NCBI RefSeq assembly: GCF_013004645.1
Contig: NZ_JABEME010000003.1
Span: forward strand, 124,001-188,000
Reading direction: 5' to 3'
Length of the DNA: 64,000 nucleotides
Source of the DNA: Stenotrophomonas africana
Lineage (GTDB): Bacteria; Pseudomonadota; Gammaproteobacteria; Xanthomonadales; Xanthomonadaceae
Under the pieces are notes generated by a model. The model was given only the letters and a program-made list of their open reading frames with translations. It was not told the DNA's origin and ran no database searches. How positions within the stretch are numbered: position 1 is the first letter of the stretch; the number at the start of each line of letters is the position of its first letter. Position numbers and translations under genes: made by a program. Positions 1-7,924 of the stretch are shown here, piece after piece.

Positions 1-250
1 GCGACACCCGGGCAGGGGCCGGCTTCCGTTCGTCGATGCGCCAGCTGCCGAACATCATCAGATGGATGCGCAGCGTGTGGTGACTGAACTCCAGCAGAAA
101 GTGCTTGCCCCAGCTGCGGACCGCCTTGACCCTGCGGCCCTGCAGTGGCGACAGGTCCATGCGGCTGTTGCCGGAGACGCCGCGTACGACGTGACCCTTG
201 AAGTGGCTCGCGGCTTCGCGCAGCAGGACAATGGACGGGCCCTCAGGCAT
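1..250 (-). CDS. Fpg/Nei-family DNA glycosylase, N-terminal part
   Basis: The reading frame opens with ATG at 248-250 and stays open to the window edge, so only about 83 residues are visible and the C-terminus is missing. The protein starts MPEGPS, the hallmark of the Fpg/Nei base-excision glycosylases, in which Pro2 is the Schiff-base nucleophile and Glu3 is catalytic. Further family features follow, including a GNS-R-D-L segment, RSWGKHFLLEF and IHLMMFGSWR. The MPEGPS start favours the endonuclease VIII (Nei) branch, which removes oxidised pyrimidines, over Fpg (usually MPELPE). The start overlaps the DUF72 stop by eight bases, so the two are probably cotranscribed. Zinc finger and H2TH domains lie outside the window. 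Confidence 0.85.
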   Translation of the reverse strand, partial: MPEGPSIVLLREAASHFKGHVVRGVSGNSRMDLSPLQGRRVKAVRSWGKHFLLEFSHHTLRIHLMMFGSWRIDERKPAPARVS

Positions 251-1010
251 GCGCGTTCTCCTGCAGCAGTGCCTGCAGATGCAGCGCGTTGCTGGTCGCG
301 TGGCCCAGCGAGGTGTTGTCCAGTACGCACCAGGCACGGCGTTGCGCGGCGGCTTCATGCTGCAGGTGCTGGGCCAGCCCCGCCAGCGTCTGCCCGCTGT
401 AGGCGCTGCGATAGATCTGAGGCTGCCCGTGCCAGCGCCAGTAGCTCCACGTGCGGTCACCGCCCGGAAGCGCGGCGGCGGGTACCCGGGCCGGGTCAGC
501 GGCGACCCGTGCGATACCGTGGTCACTCAGCAGGGCATCAACGTCCGCAGTGAACCACGAGGGATGGCGCGGTTCGCAGGCGACATCAAGCGGGGTGCGC
601 GCGCGCAGGCCGTGCAGGAATTCCGCCACGGTGGCCGGATCGTACGCAAGACTGGGCGGCAGCTGAAGCAGTAGCGGGCCCACCCTGTCACCCAGGGCCA
701 TCACGCCACCGAGGAACTGATCCAGCGGTTGCATCGCATCGCGCAGCCGGCGCTCATGGCTGATCGCACGCGGGAGTTTCACTGCGAAGCGGAAGTCCTC
801 AGGCACGCTGGCCGCCCACCGGGCGTAGGTACCCGCCTGGTGGGGGCGGTAGAACGAGGAATTGATCTCAACCATGTGCAGCCGAGTGGCATAGCGTTGC
901 AGCACGCTGTCACCTGCGCCGAATGTCGCCTGCGCTGCCCGTGACAGCGACCAGCCTGCGCAGCCGACGCGCACCTGGCCCGGCGTGCCCTGGGAGTCGG
1001 CTGCGTTCAC
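243..1010 (-). CDS. DUF72 (YecE-like) family protein
   Basis: This 255-residue protein has the N-terminal V-R-V-G-C-A-G-W-S motif and the later EINSSFYRP segment that define DUF72/YecE proteins, which adopt a TIM-barrel fold. Their biochemical role is not established; links to metal-dependent hydrolases or to DNA repair come from fold and neighbours only. The start is GTG, and GTGA overlaps the stop of the upstream BLUF gene by four bases. The gene then overlaps the Nei-like glycosylase start. This tight packing indicates one transcript: BLUF, DUF72, glycosylase. A light sensor in front of a DNA-repair-type gene is suggestive but unproven. Confidence 0.85.
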   Translation of the reverse strand: MNAADSQGTPGQVRVGCAGWSLSRAAQATFGAGDSVLQRYATRLHMVEINSSFYRPHQAGTYARWAASVPEDFRFAVKLPRAISHERRLRDAMQPLDQFLGGVMALGDRVGPLLLQLPPSLAYDPATVAEFLHGLRARTPLDVACEPRHPSWFTADVDALLSDHGIARVAADPARVPAAALPGGDRTWSYWRWHGQPQIYRSAYSGQTLAGLAQHLQHEAAAQRRAWCVLDNTSLGHATSNALHLQALLQENAHA

Positions 1011-1474
1011 CGTGCCACCGGTCCGTCCTGTTCCAGCAACCGGCCCTCGCCGGGGCCTGGAGGCGACTGCGCCGCCGATTGCAGTCGATCAAGCGCGCTG
1101 GTGCCAGAGGCAAGTGCGGAGGCGCTGCGCACGAAGCCGGTCCAGTCGGAGATCGCGATCTTTCCCAGCGCGAGCTCATCCACCCGCACGCTGTGCATGC
1201 GCCAGTGCGGGAACTGCCGCCGCCCCACCCTGCCCCGGTTGAGTTCGACCAGGCCGCTGTGGCTGCCCGCCGCCAGAATGCGGGTGTACGCCGCGCTGAC
1301 GCCGGCCTCTGGACCTTCGATGTATTGCAGGAAGCGAGTGCCGTCGAACAGGAGCACGCCGGTCACATCAACGGACGCGTTGAACAGCATCGCGTCCGCA
1401 ACAAGCTGCTGCAGCCGTTCCGCAGGCAGGTTTCGGGTGGCTTCACTTACATATGCAATGGCACGAAGAGGCAT
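1007..1474 (-). CDS. BLUF-domain blue-light receptor 1
   Basis: This 155-residue protein is a single-domain BLUF (blue light using FAD) receptor with a short C-terminal tail. The residues that define the family are present: Tyr8 in AIAYVSEA, Asn32 in LFNASVDVTGVLLF, Gln50 in FLQYIEGP, and Trp91/Met93 in FPHWRMHS. In this family Tyr and Gln rearrange the hydrogen-bond network around flavin on illumination. There is no fused output domain, so it must act through a partner. It is the first gene of a likely operon with the DUF72 and Nei-like genes. Two paralogues lie at 4814-5211 and 5348-5776. Confidence 0.92.
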   Translation of the reverse strand: MPLRAIAYVSEATRNLPAERLQQLVADAMLFNASVDVTGVLLFDGTRFLQYIEGPEAGVSAAYTRILAAGSHSGLVELNRGRVGRRQFPHWRMHSVRVDELALGKIAISDWTGFVRSASALASGTSALDRLQSAAQSPPGPGEGRLLEQDGPVAR

Positions 1475-1777
1475 GACAGCACCGGGTTGTTGCAGATGGC
1501 TCTACCTTAGCGACGCGGATCAAACGCGCGGTGACACCGGCGTGGAGGCGGCGTTGAACCTGGACGTGCCCCCGCCGCGCTGCGTTGACACCCGGCTCCA
1601 GCACCAGGGTCGGTATGCCGCGTCGCTCGCTGGTGGATTTGCTTTCGTGGAGAACGCATGAGGAAGCACGTGCCTGCGCATGACACCACGTTGGCGGGGG
1701 TGCCACCGCCGTCTAGCGGTGGATCTGGAAGATGGTCGCTGCCGCCAGTCGGGCGGCTCAACCCAGGGAGACTTTCC
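1475..1777. other. Divergent promoter region, BLUF 1 / KGG protein
   Basis: About 300 bases without a convincing gene separate the divergently read BLUF 1 and KGG-protein genes. It must hold both promoters. I see no clear sigma-70 boxes. Short frames here have no recognisable product. A small hairpin, CCACCGC (1703-1709) with GCGGTGG (1716-1722), lies in the leader of the KGG gene. Confidence 0.5.
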
Positions 1778-2101
1778 ATGGCCAACCAGAACCAGAACCA
1801 GGGCAACAGCAACCGCGGTTTCGCTTCGATGGACGAGGACAAGCAGCGCGAGATCGCCGCCAAGGGTGGACGTGCCGCGCACGAGTCAGGCAACGCCCAT
1901 GAATTCAGCTCGGAAGAAGCACGCGAAGCCGGCCGCAAGGGCGGCGAAGCGGTGAGCCAGGATCGCCAGCACATGGCGGACATCGGCCGCGAAGGCGGCC
2001 AGAACAGCCGCGGGGGTGGAAACCAGGGCGGTAACCGGGGCGGCGGGCAGCAACAGCAGGAACGCGGCGGCGGCAACAACCGCGGTGGCCAGCAGCGCTG
2101 A
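1778..2101 (+). CDS. KGG-motif general stress protein (YciG-like)
   Basis: The protein of 107 residues starts MANQNQNQ after an AGGGAG ribosome-binding site. Its N-terminal half has the KGG repeat of stress-induced YciG-like proteins: F-A-S-M-D, then AAKGGRAAH, then EAGRKGGEAV, with a third partial copy IGREGGQ. The last 40 residues are Gly/Gln/Asn/Arg-rich and probably disordered. YciG-type proteins are RpoS-linked in enterics and pseudomonads; their molecular role is not settled. An upstream in-frame ATG at 1658 would add 40 residues that do not resemble the family, so the later start is preferred. Manganese catalase and a YciE-like gene lie just downstream, a known stress-gene association. 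Confidence 0.9.
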   Translation: MANQNQNQGNSNRGFASMDEDKQREIAAKGGRAAHESGNAHEFSSEEAREAGRKGGEAVSQDRQHMADIGREGGQNSRGGGNQGGNRGGGQQQQERGGGNNRGGQQR

Positions 2102-2129
2102 TCGCGCCTGAAGCCAGATGCACCGCTTC

Positions 2130-2157
2130 GTGGGCGGACGTGATGTCCGCCCACTTT
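2130..2157 (+). terminator. Rho-independent terminator of the KGG gene
   Basis: GTGGGCGGAC (2130-2139) and GTCCGCCCAC (2145-2154) form a perfect ten-pair stem with a five-base loop, followed by TTT. It lies 28 bases after the KGG stop. Confidence 0.8.
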
Positions 2158-2190
2158 CGTACGCCTTGACGCTGATCAAGGCCTTCGCCA

Positions 2191-2217
2191 CTGGGGCGCC
2201 GCAGATGGGCGCCCCAG
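2191..2217 (-). terminator. Hairpin after manganese catalase
   Basis: CTGGGGCGC and GCGCCCCAG pair across a short loop just beyond the catalase stop at 2223. It has no long T-run on the minus strand, so termination strength is uncertain. Confidence 0.55.
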
Positions 2218-2222
2218 CTCTT

Positions 2223-3131
2223 TCACGGCTCGCGTGGTGGCAGGTCCAGTGCTCCCGCGCCCGGGCCGGCCCCCAGCTCGGCCCCGGTGGTCGGCCGCGC
2301 TTCCGGGTCGGAGAGTGTACGCAGGGTCATGGCCTGCACCGCCGCTTGTTCGCGCGCATCCAGGTCCACCGTGCCGCCGCCGTCGCCACCATCCACAGCG
2401 GTCTGTGCCTCGCGGTCGCTGATCCGCTCCCATAGCTCGCCGCTGTTCCAGCTGCCCTGCAGGTCGTCGGCGCCGTCGCCCTGCGACATGTCCATGTACA
2501 GATCGGTGAACGCAGGGTCCCCCGGCAGCTTGCCCGGCGGGAAGTTGGGCTGGATGCTGTGCAGCGCCTTCTCGAATGACTTCATGTGCGCGATCTCGCG
2601 CGTCATCAGGAAACGCAGCGCATCCTTGATGCCGGGGTCGTCGGTGACGTTGATCAGGCGCTCATACACCAGCTTGGCGCGCGCTTCCGCAGCGATGTTC
2701 GAGCGCAGATCGGCGGTAGGTTCCCCGATCGAGTCGATGTAGGCCGCTGTCCACGGCACCCCGCTGGAATTGACCAGTGCCGGCCCGCCACCGTACAGGA
2801 TCTGCTCGGTATGGCTGGTGCTGTTCTGCCCCAGCAGCCGCATATCCTCGGCCTCGGCAAGCCCTTCGGACTGAATGGCCTTCGGCCCGCGGTTGAGCAT
2901 GGCGATGATGGTGCCGATGATCTCCAGGTGGCTGATCTCTTCGGTGGCGATATCCATCAGCAGGTCCTTGCGGCCTGGATCGCATTCGCCGAGTCCCTGG
3001 GTGAAGTAGCGCATGGCGGCGGCAAGCTCGCCCTGCGGGCCGCCGAACTGTTCAAGCATGAGGCTGGCGAGCTGCGGGTTGGATTCGCGCACGCGCACGG
3101 TGTACATCAGCTTCTTGTGGTGGAAGAACAT
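2223..3131 (-). CDS. katN: Manganese (non-haem) catalase
   Basis: This 302-residue protein belongs to the dimanganese catalases, which convert hydrogen peroxide to water and oxygen. The ferritin-like ligand set is complete: Glu35, Glu65 and His68 in EEISH, Glu149 in AAEARAKLVYE, and His182 in REIAHMKS. The length is usual for the family. It lies 36 bases downstream of the YciE-like gene on the same strand and is probably expressed with it. Pairing of katN with yciE/yciG-type genes is known from RpoS-dependent stress islands. The C-terminal 40 residues are acidic and Gly/Pro-rich and probably disordered. No signal peptide is seen, so it is cytoplasmic. Confidence 0.95.
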   Translation of the reverse strand: MFFHHKKLMYTVRVRESNPQLASLMLEQFGGPQGELAAAMRYFTQGLGECDPGRKDLLMDIATEEISHLEIIGTIIAMLNRGPKAIQSEGLAEAEDMRLLGQNSTSHTEQILYGGGPALVNSSGVPWTAAYIDSIGEPTADLRSNIAAEARAKLVYERLINVTDDPGIKDALRFLMTREIAHMKSFEKALHSIQPNFPPGKLPGDPAFTDLYMDMSQGDGADDLQGSWNSGELWERISDREAQTAVDGGDGGGTVDLDAREQAAVQAMTLRTLSDPEARPTTGAELGAGPGAGALDLPPREP

Positions 3132-3167
3132 GGGGCTGTCTCCTGTGTCTGGCAGGCGGGATCGGGA

Positions 3168-3689
3168 TCAGCGCTTGGCTTGGGCACCGGGCGTTTCGTC
3201 ACGGTTGAGGAACGCGCCGACCAGACTGTCCTGGTGCTCTTCCAGCCAACGCGCCATGGCGATCTCTTCCTGCAGGATCTGGCCGCACACGGCCGCGATA
3301 TCCGGCGCGGCGGCACGCTCGGCCGCGATCACCAGCGCCCGGTAGGTGGCGATCTCGGTGTTTTCGAAGCCAAAGGAAATGCCGATGCTCTTGACCACCT
3401 CGTCTTCCATCATGGCGTTGCCGGCAGCGTGGATGGCTGCGGTCATGCTCGCGAACAGCCCTTTGGCGGTGGGCACACTTCCGCCAAGTGCTTCAATGCA
3501 CTCGCGCAGGGAGGCGGCCTGCTGCTGCGTCTCCTGCACGTGCTGGCCGATACGTGCGGCAAGATGAGGATAGTTCTGGATGCGCGAAGCCATGGCCTTC
3601 ATCATGGTCTCCGCTTCCTGCTCCATGGCGTAGGCGTCCTGCAGCCACTTAAGCAGGCGCTCGCTTCGGACGGTGTTCGGGTCTGCCAT
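3168..3689 (-). CDS. YciE/YciF-like ferritin-fold protein (DUF892)
   Basis: The 173-residue protein is all-helical and resembles the DUF892 (YciE/YciF) family of four-helix-bundle stress proteins. Seen features are LLKWLQDAYAMEQEAE near the N-terminus, an H-x-x-E-T-x-x-Q helix near residue 50, and E-I-A-x-Y/EEIAMARWLEEH in the second half. The exact reaction is unknown; a ferritin-like diiron role is assumed from the fold. A GGAG lies six bases before the ATG at 3687-3689, so this start is preferred over the adjacent GTG. The gene heads a probable two-gene operon with manganese catalase. Confidence 0.88.
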   Translation of the reverse strand: MADPNTVRSERLLKWLQDAYAMEQEAETMMKAMASRIQNYPHLAARIGQHVQETQQQAASLRECIEALGGSVPTAKGLFASMTAAIHAAGNAMMEDEVVKSIGISFGFENTEIATYRALVIAAERAAAPDIAAVCGQILQEEIAMARWLEEHQDSLVGAFLNRDETPGAQAKR

Positions 3690-3848
3690 CACGGTCTCCG
3701 GTAGTGGGGCAACATGCCTCCGGAGACCATGGTGGCGAGGCAGCGATCACTGCCTCGTCGGCGGGCGTGAGCCGCTGGGCGTGCTCGCTGCACCTGTTGC
3801 TGATGCCGTCATAACATCCGCTGTTGCGTGGCAACGCCCACTGCGCAC

Positions 3849-4199
3849 TCAGGCAGGCATCGCGCCGGACACGACTGCGGTGCCGGCGTCGCGCCGGGGG
3901 ATTGCCGCAGGAGCGCGCGTACGGGTACCCGCGGAAGCCTTCAGCGCCTGGATCACGCGATGCTGCGCGCGGTGTGCGCCGCCTTCCACGCCTACGACGT
4001 AGACGAAACGGCCATCGAACTTGGCTTGCGCGCCCTGCAGCACGTCATCGTCCTGCAGGGCGCGCTTGAGCGACTTCATCCATGCCCGTTCGGGCGTGCT
4101 GTCCAGCTCCACCACGATTGCAGCGCCGCCGCAGTCCAGGGACATGCACTCCACGCGCAGTGCGCTGGGTGAGGCGGGATCGGTTGTGGATCGGGGCAT
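3849..4199 (-). CDS. Hypothetical protein, 116 residues
   Basis: No family is recognised. The start at 4197-4199 is chosen because a GGAG lies eight bases upstream. The middle reads like a real compact domain, with V-E-C-x-S-L-D-C-G-G-A-A-I-V-V-E-L, then E-R-A-W-M-K-S-L-K-R-A-L and GRFVYVVGVEGG. The last 30 residues are Ala/Arg/Thr-rich and look disordered. The frame is open further upstream, but that part runs antisense to the receiver-domain gene and is unlikely to be coding. Its neighbours, catalase and stress genes, give no functional clue. Confidence 0.55.
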   Translation of the reverse strand: MPRSTTDPASPSALRVECMSLDCGGAAIVVELDSTPERAWMKSLKRALQDDDVLQGAQAKFDGRFVYVVGVEGGAHRAQHRVIQALKASAGTRTRAPAAIPRRDAGTAVVSGAMPA

Positions 4200-4406
4200 G
4201 GCAGTGGCTCCAGTACGGGGGACGGCGGCAGTATCCATAGCGGCCGCCAAGGCGCCGTCAACAAACGCCGCACCGCTTTCCACGCTGCGTCGACAGCGTT
4301 GACAGTTGAGGGCGGGCCGCTTCGCACCGGGCTGACACGCCACACGCACGCCGTTGATGCGGCACAGCACACACTGCAGTTCCCAAGGCAACACAGGCAT
4401 GCGCGC

Positions 4407-4799
4407 ATGCAGACGGAAATGAGCCAGCGCAGGTGCAACCTGCTGCTGGTTGAAGACCAGCTCGACCTGGCTGCACTGATGGAGCAGGCACTTGAAGACG
4501 GCGGCGGCAGGGTGACCCACGCCTACAGCGTGTTCGATGCGCTGGGGCTGCTGGATACGCAACGGTTCGATGGTGCCGTGCTGGATGTGGAGCTTCGTGA
4601 CGGCGTGGTCTTTCCGGTCGCCGACCGGCTGGCCGAACTCGGCATTCCCTACCTGTTCGTCTCTGCGGTCTACGACCAGCTGGTACCGCTGCGCCACCGA
4701 CGCGCGACGTTCGTGGCCAAGCCGTTCCACATCCACCGGTTGCAGGAAGCGGTCCAGCAGGTGGTGGGAGACGTCTGCGCACCGCCGACCGCGCATTGA
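4407..4799 (+). CDS. Stand-alone CheY-like receiver protein
   Basis: This 130-residue protein is a single response-regulator receiver domain without an output domain. The acidic pair Glu16-Asp17 (LLLVEDQ), phosphoacceptor Asp60 (GAVLDVEL), the switch Ser in LFVSAVYD and the conserved Lys in FVAKPFH are all present. It could serve as a phosphate shuttle or a modulator of a histidine kinase. No kinase gene is adjacent. Start choice is uncertain: ATG at 4407 and ATG at 4419 are both possible and neither has a strong Shine-Dalgarno sequence. An earlier in-frame ATG at 4299 would add non-homologous residues. It lies between two light-receptor loci. Confidence 0.85.
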   Translation: MQTEMSQRRCNLLLVEDQLDLAALMEQALEDGGGRVTHAYSVFDALGLLDTQRFDGAVLDVELRDGVVFPVADRLAELGIPYLFVSAVYDQLVPLRHRRATFVAKPFHIHRLQEAVQQVVGDVCAPPTAH

Positions 4800-4813
4800 G
4801 GCCCGCCTCCGTT

Positions 4814-5211
4814 TCACCCCAGGTGTGGGGCCACCACCTGGCTCAGCTGGCGCAGGGCGCCACCGCGGGAGAGCCCACTCCAGTTGCCACGGGCCACGTT
4901 GCGGATGTCGGCAGGCTCAGTCCAGAGCAGCCGCATCGACCAGTAGGGAAGAACCGGCCGGACACCCTGCCCCGGCCCAGCTCCAGCAGTTCGCAATGGC
5001 TGCGGGCACCGAGGATGCGGCCGTAGACCACGTTGATGCTGTCTTCCGGCCCCTCGATGTACTGGAGGAATCGGTGCCCGTCGTAAAGAAGCACACCCGT
5101 CACGCCTGCTTCGAGGTTGAAGCGGGCGGCGGCCCTGGTGAGGTCGTCCACATGGTCCATGGAAAGCCCCGGTATCGCCTCACTTGCGTAGGCGATTGCG
5201 CGGAGGGGCAC
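4814..5211 (-). pseudogene. BLUF-domain receptor 2, frameshifted
   Basis: The N-terminal 100 residues are a clear BLUF domain from a GTG start (5209-5211): Tyr8 in AIAYASEA, an Asn in RFNLEAGVTG and Gln in FLQYIEGP. After GRFFP the frame turns to unrelated sequence (TGRCGCSG). The adjacent frame supplies the expected continuation PYWSMRLLW, with the conserved Trp and Met, and runs to a stop at 4814. Adding one base at the GGG run 4946-4948 (CCC on the coding strand, expected CCCC) restores a normal 132-residue protein. The gene is therefore either a recent pseudogene or carries a sequencing error. A truncated 122-residue product could still be made. Confidence 0.8.
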
Positions 5212-5347
5212 GTTGAATCCTTCTGACGCAGGGAGTCTCCTGCCCTTCCATGATCCCGCCCTTGCTGTAGGGACGAATGAGGCGATTCAGGATCCGCCTC
5301 GCTCCATCCTCTCCCCGGTAACACACTGCGGTAACAGGCATCTGGGC

Positions 5348-5776
5348 TCAGGCAACCTTCGCGTAGGGCTCGACGATCAGCAGCAGCTTGTCCATCGCCG
5401 CGGCATCGGCCTGTTCGGTCGCTGCCCGCTGGATGAAACTGGTCCAGTCGGCACAGGCAATCATGCGCAGCTCATCGGTGCTGACGGACAGGCAACGCAT
5501 GGGCCAGAACGGCAGCCGCCGCTGGCCGACACGGCCCCGCGCAAGCTCGATCAGGCGGGTGTGACTGCTGGCACCGGTCACGCGCGAGAAGGCCACATCC
5601 AGTCCATCGGCGGGGCCTTCCATGTACTGCAGGAAGCGTTCCCCGTCGAACAGCAGCACCCCGGTCACGCCTGCGCCCCGATTGAAGCGGGCGGCATCTT
5701 CCATCAGCGCCTTCAGGCGCTCAGGCGAGAATCCACTGACGGCTTCGCTGACGTAGACGATCGCTCTGTTCGGCAT
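5348..5776 (-). CDS. BLUF-domain blue-light receptor 3
   Basis: This 142-residue protein is an intact stand-alone BLUF domain. It has Tyr in AIVYVSEA, Asn in ARFNRGAGVTGVLLF, Gln in FLQYMEGP and Trp/Met in LPFWPMRC. An AGGAG lies seven bases before the ATG at 5774-5776, which rules out the longer frame from 5806. Compared with receptor 1 it has the same length and tail layout but differs widely in sequence, so the copies are diverged paralogues. It lies 136 bases upstream of the frameshifted receptor 2 on the same strand. No output domain is fused. Confidence 0.92.
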   Translation of the reverse strand: MPNRAIVYVSEAVSGFSPERLKALMEDAARFNRGAGVTGVLLFDGERFLQYMEGPADGLDVAFSRVTGASSHTRLIELARGRVGQRRLPFWPMRCLSVSTDELRMIACADWTSFIQRAATEQADAAAMDKLLLIVEPYAKVA

Positions 5777-5859
5777 GGTGCCACTCCTGCTCTCCCAGCC
5801 CTTCACTCTAGGACGGGCGTCGTGGCCGAACTGTAAACATCAACCGGGTAGACGTCACA

Positions 5860-6585
5860 CTATGCCCAATTCACCGCGGTTTTCACGGCGCTTCCACTTT
5901 CGTCCGCCCGCCGATCTGCCTCGCCGGCGGGCCGCGCCTTACCCATTCCGGCCAGGTAGGCCGAGAATCCTCCGGTGGCCCGTCCTACCAGGCGGGGACT
6001 GGTCATGACGACGGGAGCGCCGGCCCACCTTACGTCGGCGCCGAGCCGTTGCAGCCTCCTCACCAGGGCAACATCCTCTCCACAGCGCAGGGGAGCAAAT
6101 CCCCCGGCCGCCAGATAGGCCTGGGCGGAGACGCCGAGATTGGCACCGTGGATGCGTCCATGACCGTCGCCCCACTGCTGCCGTTTCTGGAACGCGCGTC
6201 GCAGGCGCCTTTCCGTCCTAGAGGTGGTCGCTATGTCCACCAGTCCGCAGAAGGCGTCGCACCGGCCCTCAAGCTGGGCAACCAACCACTCGGGAGGCAC
6301 CTCACTGTCGGCGTCGGTGCTCGCCAGCCATCTCGCACCGCGTCCGATCAGCTCAGCAGCGGCCGCTGCCCTGGCAACGCCGACGCAGCGTACCTCCAGG
6401 CGCACGGTATCAACCCACTGCTGGCGGCAGATCGACTCGGTTGCATCAGAGCAGCTGTCCAGCGCAACCACCACCTGCACTGCTTCGCCGTCCAGAGCGG
6501 GATGCAGGGCTGCACTTCGGATCGATTGCAGGCAGCGCTCGATGCTGGCTGCCTCGTTGTGGGCCGGAACCAGGATGCCGATCAC
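5860..6585 (-). CDS. Family 2 glycosyltransferase (cytoplasmic GT-A)
   Basis: The 241-residue protein starts with ILVPAHNEAASIERCLQSI, the nucleotide-sugar binding strand of GT2 enzymes. It has the metal-binding DAD in ASTDADSEVPPEWL and a later GEDVALVRRL acceptor-site segment. No membrane helices are evident, so it is cytoplasmic or peripheral. Donor and acceptor sugars cannot be inferred. The start is GTG at 6583-6585, overlapping the stop of the methyltransferase as GTGA. It is the last gene of a tightly coupled cassette with a deacetylase, a methyltransferase and an acyl-CoA dehydrogenase-like gene, so it probably glycosylates the same small molecule. Confidence 0.88.
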   Translation of the reverse strand: MIGILVPAHNEAASIERCLQSIRSAALHPALDGEAVQVVVALDSCSDATESICRQQWVDTVRLEVRCVGVARAAAAAELIGRGARWLASTDADSEVPPEWLVAQLEGRCDAFCGLVDIATTSRTERRLRRAFQKRQQWGDGHGRIHGANLGVSAQAYLAAGGFAPLRCGEDVALVRRLQRLGADVRWAGAPVVMTSPRLVGRATGGFSAYLAGMGKARPAGEADRRADESGSAVKTAVNWA

Positions 6586-7169
6586 CGCAGGCCCTCATCG
6601 CGGGCCAGCGACAGTGCGCCGCGTGTCCAGCCCTGCAGCACGAAGTCCGCGTCACGATAGTGGAAGGCTTCCTGCAGGCCGTGTCCAAGGCATCGATGCA
6701 CGACTTCGGTGCGACTTGCGCGCCCCTGGAAGGAAGGCAGCCAATGGCAGGCAACCAGCAGTCCGTCGTCGCGGAGGGCCTCATCGATACCGGCGCGTAG
6801 TTCATGCAGTGCGCTTACCCCCAGGTAGTAGCCCATCTCCCCGCAGACGATCAGGTCGAAGCGGCCCGCCGGCCATTGCTCGGGATGGCTGGCGCAGTGG
6901 ACCTGCACATGCGGCAGATGGGCGAGGTTGCGGCGGGCCCGGAACACTGCGCGCGGGCTGATGTCGGTGGCCAGCAGGCGCTCGCAGCGGGCGGCCAAGG
7001 CTTCGGTCAGCACGCCGTTGGAGCATCCCAGCTCCCAGCCGCGAGTGAACTGGCGCTGGCTCAGGCTGGCCAGCAGCAGCGCACGCTTGCGTTCTTCATA
7101 CCATCGGCTGCGATAACCGAAGGGATCCTCCTGCTCATGCAATTCATCGAAGTACGGTTGCGCGCTCAT
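6582..7169 (-). CDS. NodS-like SAM-dependent methyltransferase
   Basis: This 195-residue class I methyltransferase has the SAM motif WELGCSNGVLTEAL, the acidic residue after strand two in LLATDISPRAV, and FDLIVCGEMGYYL for motif IV. It resembles the NodS group, whose best-known member N-methylates the deacetylated end of the chito-oligosaccharide in Nod factor synthesis. The start at 7167-7169 overlaps the deacetylase stop as ATGA; the frame is open further upstream but antisense-like there. Its position directly after a PIG-L deacetylase suggests it methylates the amine exposed by that enzyme. This is inference from order and family. Confidence 0.87.
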   Translation of the reverse strand: MSAQPYFDELHEQEDPFGYRSRWYEERKRALLLASLSQRQFTRGWELGCSNGVLTEALAARCERLLATDISPRAVFRARRNLAHLPHVQVHCASHPEQWPAGRFDLIVCGEMGYYLGVSALHELRAGIDEALRDDGLLVACHWLPSFQGRASRTEVVHRCLGHGLQEAFHYRDADFVLQGWTRGALSLARDEGLR

Positions 7170-7924
7170 GCCAGGAATACCTCGTAGTTCCGGAAGAATC
7201 GGGTCAAGACATGCGCCGGCAGCACCGGCGGGCTGTTCAATTTCGGCACCTCGCCGGTCTGGGTCCGGAAGTGCGCGATGGCGCTTCGTTTTGCGGCCGC
7301 TACTGCGGAAATGTCGATCAGCCTGGGAACCTCCCACGCCATATGTGCGCAGGCGGGGTCAAGCCAGTGCCAGCCCCACACCGGGTACTCCAGGCGTCGG
7401 CAGCCCACTGCCCGCGCGGCACGGCAGGCAGCACGGCCTGCGGCCTCATGATCGGGATGCCCATCAAAGCGCCAGGGTGCCAACACCAGATCGCGCGGTT
7501 GCAGGTACTGCTGCAGCCAATCTTCCAGACCCTGTTCGTGCGCGCTGACCGCGCCGTCGGCGATGCCGAGATGGAACGTTGATCCCGCCCGGATACCGAG
7601 TTCGCCCAGTGCTGCGGCAAGCTCGGCGCGCCGTGCCGATCGCAGGCGCTCCGGCGTCCACCAGTGCTCGTCCGGATAGCACGCTTCGCCATCGGTCACT
7701 GCGACGACCCGTACCTCCATGCCCTGCCCTGCTGCGTGACGGAGCAGTCCACCACAGCCGAGGATCTCGTCGTCCGGATGGGGTGCGACCACCACGATGC
7801 GGTCATGACCGGCGCACAGGGCGGTGGCCGATATGGCCGGTTGCTGCCAGAGCCAGTGGCAGCGCAGCCATGCCTGCTCCTGCGTTCCTTCCCCCTGCAG
7901 GGGTGTCCTGGCTACAGCGCCCAT
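7166..7924 (-). CDS. PIG-L/LmbE-family N-deacetylase
   Basis: The 252-residue protein has the zinc-binding motif APHPDDEILGCGG and the distal DGHPDHEAAGRAA that define the PIG-L/LmbE family, which removes acetyl groups from N-acetylglucosamine-type conjugates (PIG-L, MshB, BshB). The His-Pro-Asp-Asp ligands and the later His are intact. The start at 7922-7924 overlaps the upstream dehydrogenase-like gene by 13 bases and the stop overlaps the methyltransferase start, so the three are translated together. No signal peptide is seen, so the substrate is probably a cytoplasmic sugar or glycolipid. Confidence 0.92.
   Translation of the reverse strand: MGAVARTPLQGEGTQEQAWLRCHWLWQQPAISATALCAGHDRIVVVAPHPDDEILGCGGLLRHAAGQGMEVRVVAVTDGEACYPDEHWWTPERLRSARRAELAAALGELGIRAGSTFHLGIADGAVSAHEQGLEDWLQQYLQPRDLVLAPWRFDGHPDHEAAGRAACRAARAVGCRRLEYPVWGWHWLDPACAHMAWEVPRLIDISAVAAAKRSAIAHFRTQTGEVPKLNSPPVLPAHVLTRFFRNYEVFLA

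Noticed and set aside
2025..2095. Repetitive GGC/CAG-rich stretch in the KGG gene as a possible repeat array
   Set aside because: It only encodes the Gly/Gln-rich tail; there are no regular units or spacers as in a CRISPR array.
2586..3704. Plus-strand frame of 372 codons across the katN and yciE-like genes
   Set aside because: It runs antisense through two genes with intact metal ligands and family motifs, so it is a shadow.
4200..4817. N-terminal half of the long minus-strand frame ending at 3849
   Set aside because: This part is antisense to the receiver gene, whose acidic pocket and phosphoacceptor are intact; only the segment after 4199 looks coding.
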